This document shows positions 1 to 6,511 of a stretch of DNA of 37,962 nt, in pieces. The notes below the pieces were generated by a model, which ran no database searches, was not told the DNA's origin, and saw only the letters and a program-made list of their open reading frames with translations. This DNA comes from Actinomadura rubrisoli (lineage in GTDB: Bacteria > Actinomycetota > Actinomycetes > Streptosporangiales > Streptosporangiaceae), in contig NZ_SMKU01000050.1 of the NCBI RefSeq assembly GCF_004349215.1, positions 1-37,962 of the forward strand, written 5' to 3'. Both the position numbers and the translations under genes were made by a program. The stretch's first letter is position 1; each line of letters opens with the position of its first letter.

Positions 1-57
1 GCCCCAGCCCCACGTCCAACCCCGCGCCGAGTCCGGGCTGACGCCCGTGTCCGCCGG

Positions 58-720
58 TCAGCTCTCCGAAGCGGCCGCGCGGACGGCGGAGGCCCGGACG
101 GCGGGCGCCGCCGCACCGGTGCGGCGCCGCTCAAGCAGCAACAGCAGGCCGCCGACCAGGGCGCCGGTCAGCATGGCCACGACGTGCCCGACCGCGGCGA
201 CCTCCAGGGACGGCAGCCCCTGGAACAGCACCGGCGCGAGGGCGCACCAGCCCGCGAGCGGAAGCAGCCGCTGCATCCGCCCGGACCCGTACAGGATCGC
301 GGCGACGAGCGCGGCGCACAGCACGTAGGACGGGCCGACGTCCGGGACCGTCCGGATCGAATCCGACAGCAGCCCGAGCTCCAGCCGGACGAGCGCGATG
401 CCCTGGCTGACCACCGTGCCCAGCACGTGGGACACGGCGACGAGCACGACCGCGCGCAGGTTGCCGAACCGGCGGGTGACGGGGAACAGCCCGATCGCCG
501 CCACGACCAGCAGCACGCCCTGCGCGTCCTCGGCGACGAACGCCGACGCGACCATCGTGCCGACCGGGTTGACCGCGAGGTTGGCGAGGTTGGTGCTGGC
601 CCACGCGATCACCGCGTGCCGGGCGTCCGGCGGCAGGACGCACACCTGCACGAGCCACATGGCGCCGAACAGCCCCAGGAAGACCAGCGGCATCCAGTAC
701 CGCCTGAGAAAACCGCCCAT
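58..720 (-). CDS. Rhomboid-like polytopic membrane protein
   Basis: A protein of about 220 residues with roughly six hydrophobic segments and a short charged Arg/Ala-rich tail. Two elements suggest the rhomboid fold: G130-P-S-Y133, which fits the GxSx nucleophile motif of rhomboid intramembrane serine proteases, and V-G-H180 about 48 residues later, where the catalytic His helix (usually AHxxG) would lie. The early N-L-x-x-N-P segment (residues 45-53) resembles the HxxxN region but has no His. It could therefore be a working Ser-His dyad protease or a rhomboid-fold pseudoprotease of the actinobacterial rhomboid-like group. Numbering assumes the GTG codon at 723; ATG at 720 follows immediately, and neither has a clear Shine-Dalgarno sequence. 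It lies 10 bp after the AraC gene, so the two are probably co-transcribed. Confidence 0.7.
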   Translation of the reverse strand: MGGFLRRYWMPLVFLGLFGAMWLVQVCVLPPDARHAVIAWASTNLANLAVNPVGTMVASAFVAEDAQGVLLVVAAIGLFPVTRRFGNLRAVVLVAVSHVLGTVVSQGIALVRLELGLLSDSIRTVPDVGPSYVLCAALVAAILYGSGRMQRLLPLAGWCALAPVLFQGLPSLEVAAVGHVVAMLTGALVGGLLLLLERRRTGAAAPAVRASAVRAAASES

Positions 721-730
721 CACCGGCAGC

Positions 731-1441
731 CTAGAGGGAGAAGTAGCGGGCGGGCGATACCCCGAAGGAGCGGCGGAAAACGGCGACGAACGCGCTCGGC
801 GTGCCGTAGCCGACGCGGTGCGCCACGGCGGTCACCGGGACGCCCTCCGCCAGGAGGGCGAGCGCCGCCCGCAGCCGCGCCTGGGTCCGCCAGGAGCCGA
901 AGCTCATCCCGGTCTCGGCGGTGAAGATCCGCGCCAGCGTCCGGCCGCTCGCACCGGCCTCGCGTCCCCACGCCTCCAGCGTGCGGGGGTCGGCGGGGTC
1001 GTCCAGCAGCGCCTCGGCGACCCGCCTGCCGCGCCCGTCGGACGGCAGCGGCACCGTGACCGCCACGGCGTCCACCGGCTCGACCAGGTCGCACAGGACG
1101 GCCTCGGCGCGGGCCCGCGCGTCCTCGGCCAGGCCGGGGGCGGCCAGATGGACGATCAGCTCCCGCAGCAGCGGCGGGACGGCGACGACCGTGGGCGCGC
1201 TCCAATCCAGCGGGCACGTGCCGGGCCTCAGGTAGGGGCTGCGCATGACGGCCGACCCGTGCGCCGCCGTCGCGTGCGGCACCCCGGCCGGGATCCACAG
1301 GGCCCGGATCGGCGGCAGCACCCACAGGCCCTCGCCCGTCTCCACGAGCAGGACGCCTTCGGCGGCCCACGCGAGCTGGTGCCAGGGATGCTCGTGCGTC
1401 GCGAAGCGCCGCCGGGACGGCATCGGGAAGCTGCCGACCAT
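731..1441 (-). CDS. AraC-family transcriptional regulator
   Basis: 236 residues from the ATG at 1441. Residues 13-65 look like an N-terminal cupin-type sensor (HEHPWHQL, then WIPAGVPHATAAH). Residues 140-236 form the double helix-turn-helix AraC DNA-binding domain: GASGRTLARIFTAETGMSFGS is the first HTH and GYGTPSAFVAVFRRSFGVSPARY is the signature second HTH. The effector is unknown. It is divergent from the methyltransferase gene and upstream of the rhomboid-like gene, so it may control either. The start is uncertain. A much better ribosome site (AGGAGG, 1510-1505) sits 7 nt before an ATG at 1497, but that ATG is in a different frame from the AraC domain. Either there is a short leader peptide or a base is missing or extra between 1497 and 1441. 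Confidence 0.85.
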   Translation of the reverse strand: MVGSFPMPSRRRFATHEHPWHQLAWAAEGVLLVETGEGLWVLPPIRALWIPAGVPHATAAHGSAVMRSPYLRPGTCPLDWSAPTVVAVPPLLRELIVHLAAPGLAEDARARAEAVLCDLVEPVDAVAVTVPLPSDGRGRRVAEALLDDPADPRTLEAWGREAGASGRTLARIFTAETGMSFGSWRTQARLRAALALLAEGVPVTAVAHRVGYGTPSAFVAVFRRSFGVSPARYFSL

Positions 1442-1517
1442 GAGGGGCCCGCCGGGCTCGCCGCGGACGAGGCGTCCTGCTGTCCGGAACGCGACATCGT
1501 CCGTCCTCCTGCCTCGT

Positions 1518-1546
1518 TTCCGACACGCCCGTTCCGACCCTAGCGT
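1518..1546 (+). promoter_or_regulatory. Candidate promoter of the methyltransferase gene (leaderless)
   Basis: TTCCGA (1518-1523) and TAGCGT (1541-1546) are separated by 17 nt. The -10 element ends 7 nt before the A of the ATG at 1553, so the transcript would begin at or next to the start codon. No Shine-Dalgarno precedes that ATG, which fits leaderless translation, common in actinobacteria. The -35 match is weak. Confidence 0.4.
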
Positions 1547-1552
1547 CGTCCC

Positions 1553-2119
1553 ATGCCGATGAATCGCTTCCACCAATGGTGCTGCCGGTCCGCCTCGTGG
1601 GCGAAGCAGGTCGAGCGGCAGTTGCTGCCGTGGGCGCTGGACGGCGCGGACCTCGGGCCGGAGGTGCTGGAGATCGGGCCCGGCTACGGCGCCACGACAC
1701 GCGTGCTGCGGCGCCGCGTCCCGAACCTCACGGCGCTGGAGATCGATCCTGCGCTGGCCGGGCGGCTGCGCACGCTCGCCGGCACGTCGGTCGAGGTCGT
1801 GGAGGGCGACGGAACCGCCATGCCGTTCCCGGACGAGGCGTTCAGCGGGGCGGTCTGCTTCACGATGCTCCACCACGTCCCGTCGCCGCGGGCGCAGGAC
1901 CGGCTGTTCGCCGAGGCGTGCCGGGTGCTGCGGCCCGGCGGGCTGTTCGCGGGCAGCGACGGCCTGGACAGGAGGGGGTTCCGGCTGATCCATCTCTTCG
2001 ACACGCTGGTCGTCGTCGATCCGGACACCCTTCCCGCCCGGCTGGAGGCCGCCGGGTTCGCCGACGTCGCGATCTCGCTCGGCAAGGGGTCCTTCCGCTT
2101 CTCGGCCCGCAAGCCGTAG
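1553..2119 (+). CDS. Small class I SAM-dependent methyltransferase
   Basis: 188 residues with the Methyltransf_11/25 type Rossmann core. Motif I is VLEIGPGYG (residues 38-46), the acidic residue binding the ribose hydroxyls is in ALEID (61-65), motif II is EGDGTAMPFPDEAFSGAV (from about residue 85), and a VLRPGG post-II motif follows. The substrate is not predictable. It is short compared with small-molecule methyltransferases of 230-280 residues, because the cap and C-terminal parts are minimal. Two in-frame ATGs (1553 and 1559) lie together; 1553 fits the leaderless promoter. It is divergent from the AraC gene and convergent with the exporter, from which a strong hairpin separates it. Confidence 0.85.
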   Translation: MPMNRFHQWCCRSASWAKQVERQLLPWALDGADLGPEVLEIGPGYGATTRVLRRRVPNLTALEIDPALAGRLRTLAGTSVEVVEGDGTAMPFPDEAFSGAVCFTMLHHVPSPRAQDRLFAEACRVLRPGGLFAGSDGLDRRGFRLIHLFDTLVVVDPDTLPARLEAAGFADVAISLGKGSFRFSARKP

Positions 2120-2147
2120 TCCGCGAGCCGGACACGGGCGCGAAAAG

Positions 2148-2194
2148 CGCGGTACGCCGTCCCGGGGCGGCCTTGCTTGGGACGGCGTACCGCG
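2148..2194. terminator. Bidirectional hairpin terminator
   Basis: A perfect 16-bp inverted repeat: CGCGGTACGCCGTCCC at 2148-2163 pairs with 2179-2194 across a 15-nt loop. It lies between the convergent methyltransferase and exporter genes. There is no long T-tract, as is usual for GC-rich actinobacterial terminators. Confidence 0.85.
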
Positions 2195-2198
2195 GGTC

Positions 2199-3809
2199 TC
2201 ACGCGACGGCCGCGCCCTCGACCGGGGAGGTGCCGCGCCGGACGAGCAGGGCCGCCAGGATCGCCACGAGGGCGACGGCCCCGGCGACGGTCAGCGACGT
2301 CTGGAACCCGTCCATGAACGCCAGGTGGCTCCCGTCGGTGATGGCCTGCGCGGCGGGGGCCGGCGTCCCCGGCGGGACGGGCGCGACGCCCTGCGAGACG
2401 ATCCCGCCCTGCCCGGACAGCTGCTCCGCGGCGGGCCCGGGCACGCCCGCGCCGGTCAGCCGGTCGACCAGCACGTCCCCGACCTTGGTGGACATCAGCA
2501 CGCCGAGCACCGAGGTGCCGAGCACGCCGCCGACCTGGGCCGCGGTCTGCTGGAGCCCGCCCGCGACGCCCGCGAGGTGGGCGGGCGCGTTGCCGACGAT
2601 GGCCTCCGTCCCGGCGACGATCACCATGCCGAACGCCAGGCCGACCAGGATGAACCACGGCCAGAGCTCGACGTAGGCGGCGTCCACCCCGATGCGCGAC
2701 AGCCCGAACATCGCGGCGGCGGTGAAGCCCATCCCGAGGGCCAGCGGCAGGCGCGGCCCGAAGCGGTTCGTGAGCGCTCCCGCGATCGGCGAGGCGACGA
2801 TGAAGACCGCCGTCATCGGCAGCATCCGGACGCCCGCGCCCACCGGGCTCATGCCGTGCACCTGCTGCAGGTAGAGGGTGATGAAGAAGATCGTCCCGAA
2901 CATCCCGAAGAAGCCGAGGACGATGAGGCCGGTCGCCGCCGACAGCGACACCGACCGGAACAGCCCGAGCGGTAGCAGCGGGCGCTCGACGCGCAGCTCG
3001 TTCCACACGAACGCGGCGAACAGCACGGCGGCGGCGGCGAACGACACCAGCGGCACCGCGTCGCCGAACCCGTGCTCGCCGGCCTTGATGAGGCCCCAGA
3101 CCAGCCCGAACAGCGCGCCGGTCAGCAGCGCGACGCCGGGCAGGTCGAACGAGCCCTTCGCGCCCTCGTCCTTCGACTCGCGGATCACCCAGAATCCGAC
3201 GGCGAGCGCGAGCAGGCCGAGCGGGGCGTTCAGGAAGAACACCGACTCCCAGTTGACGTGCTCCACCAGCAGGCCGCCGACGATCGGGCCGCCCGCGATG
3301 GAGATGCCGACCGTGGAGCCCCAGATGCCGATCGCGGCGTTGAGCTTGTCGGGCGGGAACGTGTTGCGCAGGATGGCCAGGCTGGCGGGCTGCAGGAGCG
3401 CCCCCGCGAACCCCTGCACGACGCGCCAGAAGATGACCATCCCGAGGCCGCCGGACATCCCGATCAGCACCGAGGCGGCCGCGAAGCCGATCACCCCGGC
3501 CAGGAACGTGCGCTTGCGCCCGAACCGGTCGGCGATCTTCCCCGCGGGGATCAGCGTGACGGCGAGCGCGAGCAGGTAGGCGTTGGTGACCCACTGGAGG
3601 CCGGACAGGTCGGCCCCGAGGTCCTTGGCGATGGCGGGGTTGGCGATGGAGACGACGGTGGCGTCCAGGCCGACCATCATCACGCCGAGCGCGACGGCGA
3701 CGAGGGTGAGCCAGGGGTGCCCGTGACCGGATCTCCGGGTACGGCCGGGCGGTGCGGCCGCTTCGGCTGCGCCCGGGTGGAGCACCTCGGCGCCCTGCGA
3801 CTGAGTCAT
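2199..3809 (-). CDS. MFS multidrug exporter, DHA2 (EmrB/QacA) family, 14 TM
   Basis: 536 residues with a hydrophilic N-terminus (1-32) followed by about 14 membrane helices, the DHA2 drug:H+ antiporter layout. Visible signatures are the family motif D1 (GLDATVVSIANPAI, about 47-60) and motif A in the loop between helices 2 and 3 (AGKIADRFGRKR, 89-100). The helix-5 antiporter motif C region also looks present (GGPIVGGLLVEHVNWESVFFLN). It should pump hydrophobic or cationic compounds out of the cell. A good ribosome site, GGAGG, stands 6 nt before the ATG. The divergent TetR gene 168 bp away and the inverted repeats between them are the classic layout of a repressor controlling its exporter. 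The substrate cannot be told from sequence. Confidence 0.93.
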   Translation of the reverse strand: MTQSQGAEVLHPGAAEAAAPPGRTRRSGHGHPWLTLVAVALGVMMVGLDATVVSIANPAIAKDLGADLSGLQWVTNAYLLALAVTLIPAGKIADRFGRKRTFLAGVIGFAAASVLIGMSGGLGMVIFWRVVQGFAGALLQPASLAILRNTFPPDKLNAAIGIWGSTVGISIAGGPIVGGLLVEHVNWESVFFLNAPLGLLALAVGFWVIRESKDEGAKGSFDLPGVALLTGALFGLVWGLIKAGEHGFGDAVPLVSFAAAAVLFAAFVWNELRVERPLLPLGLFRSVSLSAATGLIVLGFFGMFGTIFFITLYLQQVHGMSPVGAGVRMLPMTAVFIVASPIAGALTNRFGPRLPLALGMGFTAAAMFGLSRIGVDAAYVELWPWFILVGLAFGMVIVAGTEAIVGNAPAHLAGVAGGLQQTAAQVGGVLGTSVLGVLMSTKVGDVLVDRLTGAGVPGPAAEQLSGQGGIVSQGVAPVPPGTPAPAAQAITDGSHLAFMDGFQTSLTVAGAVALVAILAALLVRRGTSPVEGAAVA

Positions 3810-3868
3810 CTTCGGCCTCCGTACGAGGGTCGGCTCGACATCATGGAAGGCTCTAAAGTGTCATAGAG

Positions 3869-3880
3869 CGACAGTTGTCG
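3869..3880. promoter_or_regulatory. Inverted repeat, candidate TetR operator 1
   Basis: CGACAGTTGTCG is a 5-bp inverted repeat around a 2-nt centre. On the minus strand it overlaps TTGACG (3884-3879), a possible -35 element of the exporter gene, so protein bound here would block transcription. Similar GACA/TGTC half-sites recur across 3860-3925. Confidence 0.4.
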
Positions 3881-3903
3881 TCAAACGCCCCACGTCATTC
3901 CAC

Positions 3904-3918
3904 GACATGATTCATGTC
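3904..3918. promoter_or_regulatory. Inverted repeat, candidate TetR operator 2
   Basis: GACATGATTCATGTC is a perfect 7-bp inverted repeat around a single T, in the 168-bp spacer between the exporter and its divergent TetR gene. It carries the same GACA/TGTC half-site as the repeat 35 bp away and lies upstream of the TetR gene's own promoter. Its length and symmetry are typical of TetR-family operators. Confidence 0.5.
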
Positions 3919-3942
3919 ACGACAAAAAGCGGGGATCGGCGG

Positions 3943-3971
3943 TTGGCCCCGGGTCCCTGGGTCGTTACACT
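3943..3971 (+). promoter_or_regulatory. Promoter of the TetR gene, leaderless
   Basis: TTGGCC (3943-3948) and TACACT (3966-3971) are separated by exactly 17 nt, a good housekeeping-sigma promoter. The -10 element ends 7 nt before the A of ATG at 3978, so transcription should begin at the start codon. There is no Shine-Dalgarno, which agrees. Confidence 0.6.
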
Positions 3972-3977
3972 TCGCAC

Positions 3978-4664
3978 ATGACCGCGACCGTCCCCGAGGC
4001 CCATCCCGCGGGTCCCGCACCCCAGCCCCCGGGCAGGCGCGAACGCAAGAAGCAGCGGACCCGGGAAGCACTCGTCAACGCCGCCTTCACCCTCTTCGCC
4101 GAGAAGGGGTTCGACGCGACCACCGTCGAGGAGATCGCCGACGCCGTGGACGTCTCGTCCCGGACCTTCTTCCGCTACTTCGCCTCGAAAGAGGACGTCG
4201 CGCTCACCTTCCAGGAGGAGCAGACCCGGGCCGTCATGGCGGCGCTGGGCGAGCGCCCCGCCGATGAACCGATCATGACGGCGCTCCGCCACACCGTGGT
4301 GGAGATCGCCCGCGCCTGCGAGCGCGGCGAACTCGGCTTCAAGCCCGAGCGCTTCCAGTGCCTGCTCAGCATGATGGCCGACAGCCCGACCCTGATGGCG
4401 GGCAGCCTGGAGCACGCGCAGAAGAAGCAGCTGCTGCTGACCCAGATCATCGCCCAGCGGATGGGCATGGACCCCGCGACCGACCTGCACCCGCACGTGA
4501 TCGCCGCCGCCGCGACCTGCGGCTTCCAGGCCGCCGCCGACGCCGCGCGCCGGCACGAGCCCGCCTTCGGCTCGCTCTCGGAGACGATCGACAAGGCGTT
4601 CGCCATCCTGGAGAGCGGTCTCAACATCCCCCCGCAGCGCGCCCCGGAGCCCGACTCCGGCTGA
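3978..4664 (+). CDS. TetR-family repressor of the adjacent exporter
   Basis: 228 residues. The N-terminal TetR_N helix-turn-helix covers about residues 24-72, with the recognition region TVEEIADAVDVSSRTFFRYFASKED; the SSRTFFRYF form is typical of actinobacterial regulators paired with efflux pumps. The C-terminal ligand domain (about 85-210) resembles the MftR/TetR_C-17 type. A Pro-rich, disordered stretch (residues 7-20) precedes the HTH. It is transcribed away from the exporter and probably represses it through the inverted repeats at 3869-3918, with a lipophilic substrate as inducer. Its stop lies one base from the stop of the convergent DUF2079 gene. Confidence 0.9.
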   Translation: MTATVPEAHPAGPAPQPPGRRERKKQRTREALVNAAFTLFAEKGFDATTVEEIADAVDVSSRTFFRYFASKEDVALTFQEEQTRAVMAALGERPADEPIMTALRHTVVEIARACERGELGFKPERFQCLLSMMADSPTLMAGSLEHAQKKQLLLTQIIAQRMGMDPATDLHPHVIAAAATCGFQAAADAARRHEPAFGSLSETIDKAFAILESGLNIPPQRAPEPDSG

Positions 4665-4665
4665 C

Positions 4666-6147
4666 CTACGTCCGCTTGCGCCAGAGCATCACGCCGTCGC
4701 GCTCGGCCACCTTCTGGAAGCCCTCTCGCGGCAGGGCCGCCACCGCCCCCGGGATCTGGTCGATCGGGACCGGGACGACGGACGGGCGCTTGGTGTCGAC
4801 GAGGACCCAGTCGACGGGCATCCGCTCGACGTTGGGGAACAGCACCACCTCGCAGCGCCCGGTGAGCTGGGGCACCAGGAAGTTGGTCGCCGCCACCCGC
4901 GCGTCGTCCGGGACCATCCCGACGAGCCCCCGGGCCGCGGTGAGGTGCGGGTTCCCGCCGTAGAAGCCCGGCTTCACCAGCTCCGCGAACTCATACCGCG
5001 GCAGAGTCGCCAGCCCGATCACGAGCGACAGCGGCACGGCCGCGCGCGCGTACCACCGGACCGGGCGCCGGGGGCTGGCCCGCATCGCGACGACCGCGCC
5101 CACCAGGGCGACGAACACGATCGGCATGAGGACCGCGTTGTAGTGCACCCTGCCGGTGCTCCAGTACAGCGGCATGGACGACACGACGCGGTAGCCGACC
5201 ACCGGAAGGGCGACCAGCAGGATCGGCGAGCGCAGCGCGGCGAGCGCGGTGGTCAGCCCGATCGTCAGCAGGAAGACCGTCTTCTGCGGATGCTCGACCA
5301 TGCTGGCGGGAAGGCCGGCCAGCGACGCGAGGAGGCTGCCGCCGTTCCCGTCCGGAGAGCCGTGCTGGGTGCCGCCGCCGGACACGCTGCCCCAGTAGGC
5401 GTAGTCGCCGGTCGGCGAGAGAAGCGGAATGATCACGAGCGTGACCAGCGCGATGGCGCCCACTCCGGCGGCCACCAGCGCCGCGCCGATCCGCCATCGC
5501 CGCTTGAGCAGGAGGTAGCCGCCGACGGCGGCCACCGTCAGCCCCATGTCCTCCTTGACCAGGAGGACGGGGAGCGTCCAGTACGCCGCCGCGTTCCAGC
5601 GCTCCTCCAGGAGCGCCACCATGGCGAAGGCGAGCAGCGGGACGGCCAGGGCGATCTCATGGAAGTCGAAGGACACCGCTCCCTGGATGCCCCAGGACAG
5701 GCCGTAGGCCGCCATCACCGCGATGCCGTCGCGGATCCCGAGCCGCTCCAGCGCGACCCGGCCGATCGGGACGACCGAGACGGCGATCAGCAGCGCCTGG
5801 ACGACCAGCAGGAGGCGCGCGTCGGGCCAGAGCCGGTAGAGCGGTCCGAGCGCCGCGAGCCATGGATGGAAGTGGTCGCCCAGCAGGTTGAAGCCGGGTC
5901 CCTTGAGCGGCACCACGGGCGCCTCGAACCGCGAGTACGCCCGGATGGCCTGCTCGAAGATGCCGAGGTCGTAGCCGGTGCTGCGCATGTGCGCGTGCCG
6001 GACCAGGGAATCGGCCATGTAGATGACGGCGAGGGCGGCGGCGAACAGGTACGGGAGCCTGTGCGCCAAGGGGGACGGCCGTCCGGCCGCCGCTCCTTCC
6101 CCGGAGGGCACGTCTTCCCCCAGGACCGGCTTCTCCCGCTGGTCCAC
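4666..6147 (-). CDS. DUF2079 integral membrane protein (probable GT-C-type glycosyltransferase)
   Basis: 493 residues. A soluble tail of about 30 residues precedes the first membrane helix (residues 33-48), and about 9-11 further hydrophobic segments follow. The first outward loop holds S-T-G-Y-D-L-G-I-F-E-Q, the YDxGxxxQ signature of DUF2079. This family has the GT-C polytopic glycosyltransferase layout, in which acidic residues of the first loop are catalytic. The C-terminal 110 residues are soluble and presumably extracytoplasmic. The start is GTG with GGAGGA 6 nt upstream. The sugar donor and acceptor are unknown; lipid-linked polyprenyl-phosphate sugars are the usual donors in this fold. 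It is divergent from another large membrane protein and abuts the TetR gene end to end with no terminator visible. Confidence 0.8.
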   Translation of the reverse strand: MDQREKPVLGEDVPSGEGAAAGRPSPLAHRLPYLFAAALAVIYMADSLVRHAHMRSTGYDLGIFEQAIRAYSRFEAPVVPLKGPGFNLLGDHFHPWLAALGPLYRLWPDARLLLVVQALLIAVSVVPIGRVALERLGIRDGIAVMAAYGLSWGIQGAVSFDFHEIALAVPLLAFAMVALLEERWNAAAYWTLPVLLVKEDMGLTVAAVGGYLLLKRRWRIGAALVAAGVGAIALVTLVIIPLLSPTGDYAYWGSVSGGGTQHGSPDGNGGSLLASLAGLPASMVEHPQKTVFLLTIGLTTALAALRSPILLVALPVVGYRVVSSMPLYWSTGRVHYNAVLMPIVFVALVGAVVAMRASPRRPVRWYARAAVPLSLVIGLATLPRYEFAELVKPGFYGGNPHLTAARGLVGMVPDDARVAATNFLVPQLTGRCEVVLFPNVERMPVDWVLVDTKRPSVVPVPIDQIPGAVAALPREGFQKVAERDGVMLWRKRT

Positions 6148-6511
6148 GCGGCTTCCTCCGTTTTCCAGCCGTCGACGAAATCCGGACGAGGGTACCCGAG
6201 ATCGAATTACCTCCTCACCGAGCGATTACACACAGTCAAGAAGCGTCACACTCCGCATCCGATTCGCAGCACGGAACCGTGAACGTCGCCCGGCCGGGAA
6301 AGGGCGAGGCCCACCCGCCGATCTCCTGATCAATTCAACATCATGGAAAGCCGGCGATCGGCTCGATCGAGGGAAATGCCGCCGTTCCCGCCGCCGTTCC
6401 CGCCACCGCCCCGGCCTTACCGTCTCGACCAGGCAGGATACCGAGGGGCGCGCACGTCCGGCTCGGCCGAACCGCTAGGCTCCAGGCTCGATGGGGTATC
6501 GAGGAGCGGGC
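6148..6511. other. Long divergent spacer between two membrane-protein genes
   Basis: About 364 bp without a convincing gene, less GC-rich than its surroundings for the first 200 bp. It must hold both divergent promoters, but I could not place a well-spaced -35/-10 pair. TTGACT occurs on the minus strand at 6239-6234 with no properly spaced -10. A 12-nt direct repeat (GCCGCCGTTCCC) occurs twice in tandem at 6378-6401. A proline-rich reading frame starting at 6376 (MPPFPPPFPPPP) runs into the next gene and has no ribosome site; I do not call it. Confidence 0.6.

Noticed and set aside
1..57. Partial gene at the left edge
   Set aside because: The 57 bases before the rhomboid-like stop are too short to judge, and I see no supported coding sequence or hairpin there.
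6376..6511. Proline-rich small reading frame in the 364-bp spacer
   Set aside because: It has no ribosome site, its Pro/Phe pattern comes from a 12-nt DNA repeat, and it continues out of frame into the next gene.
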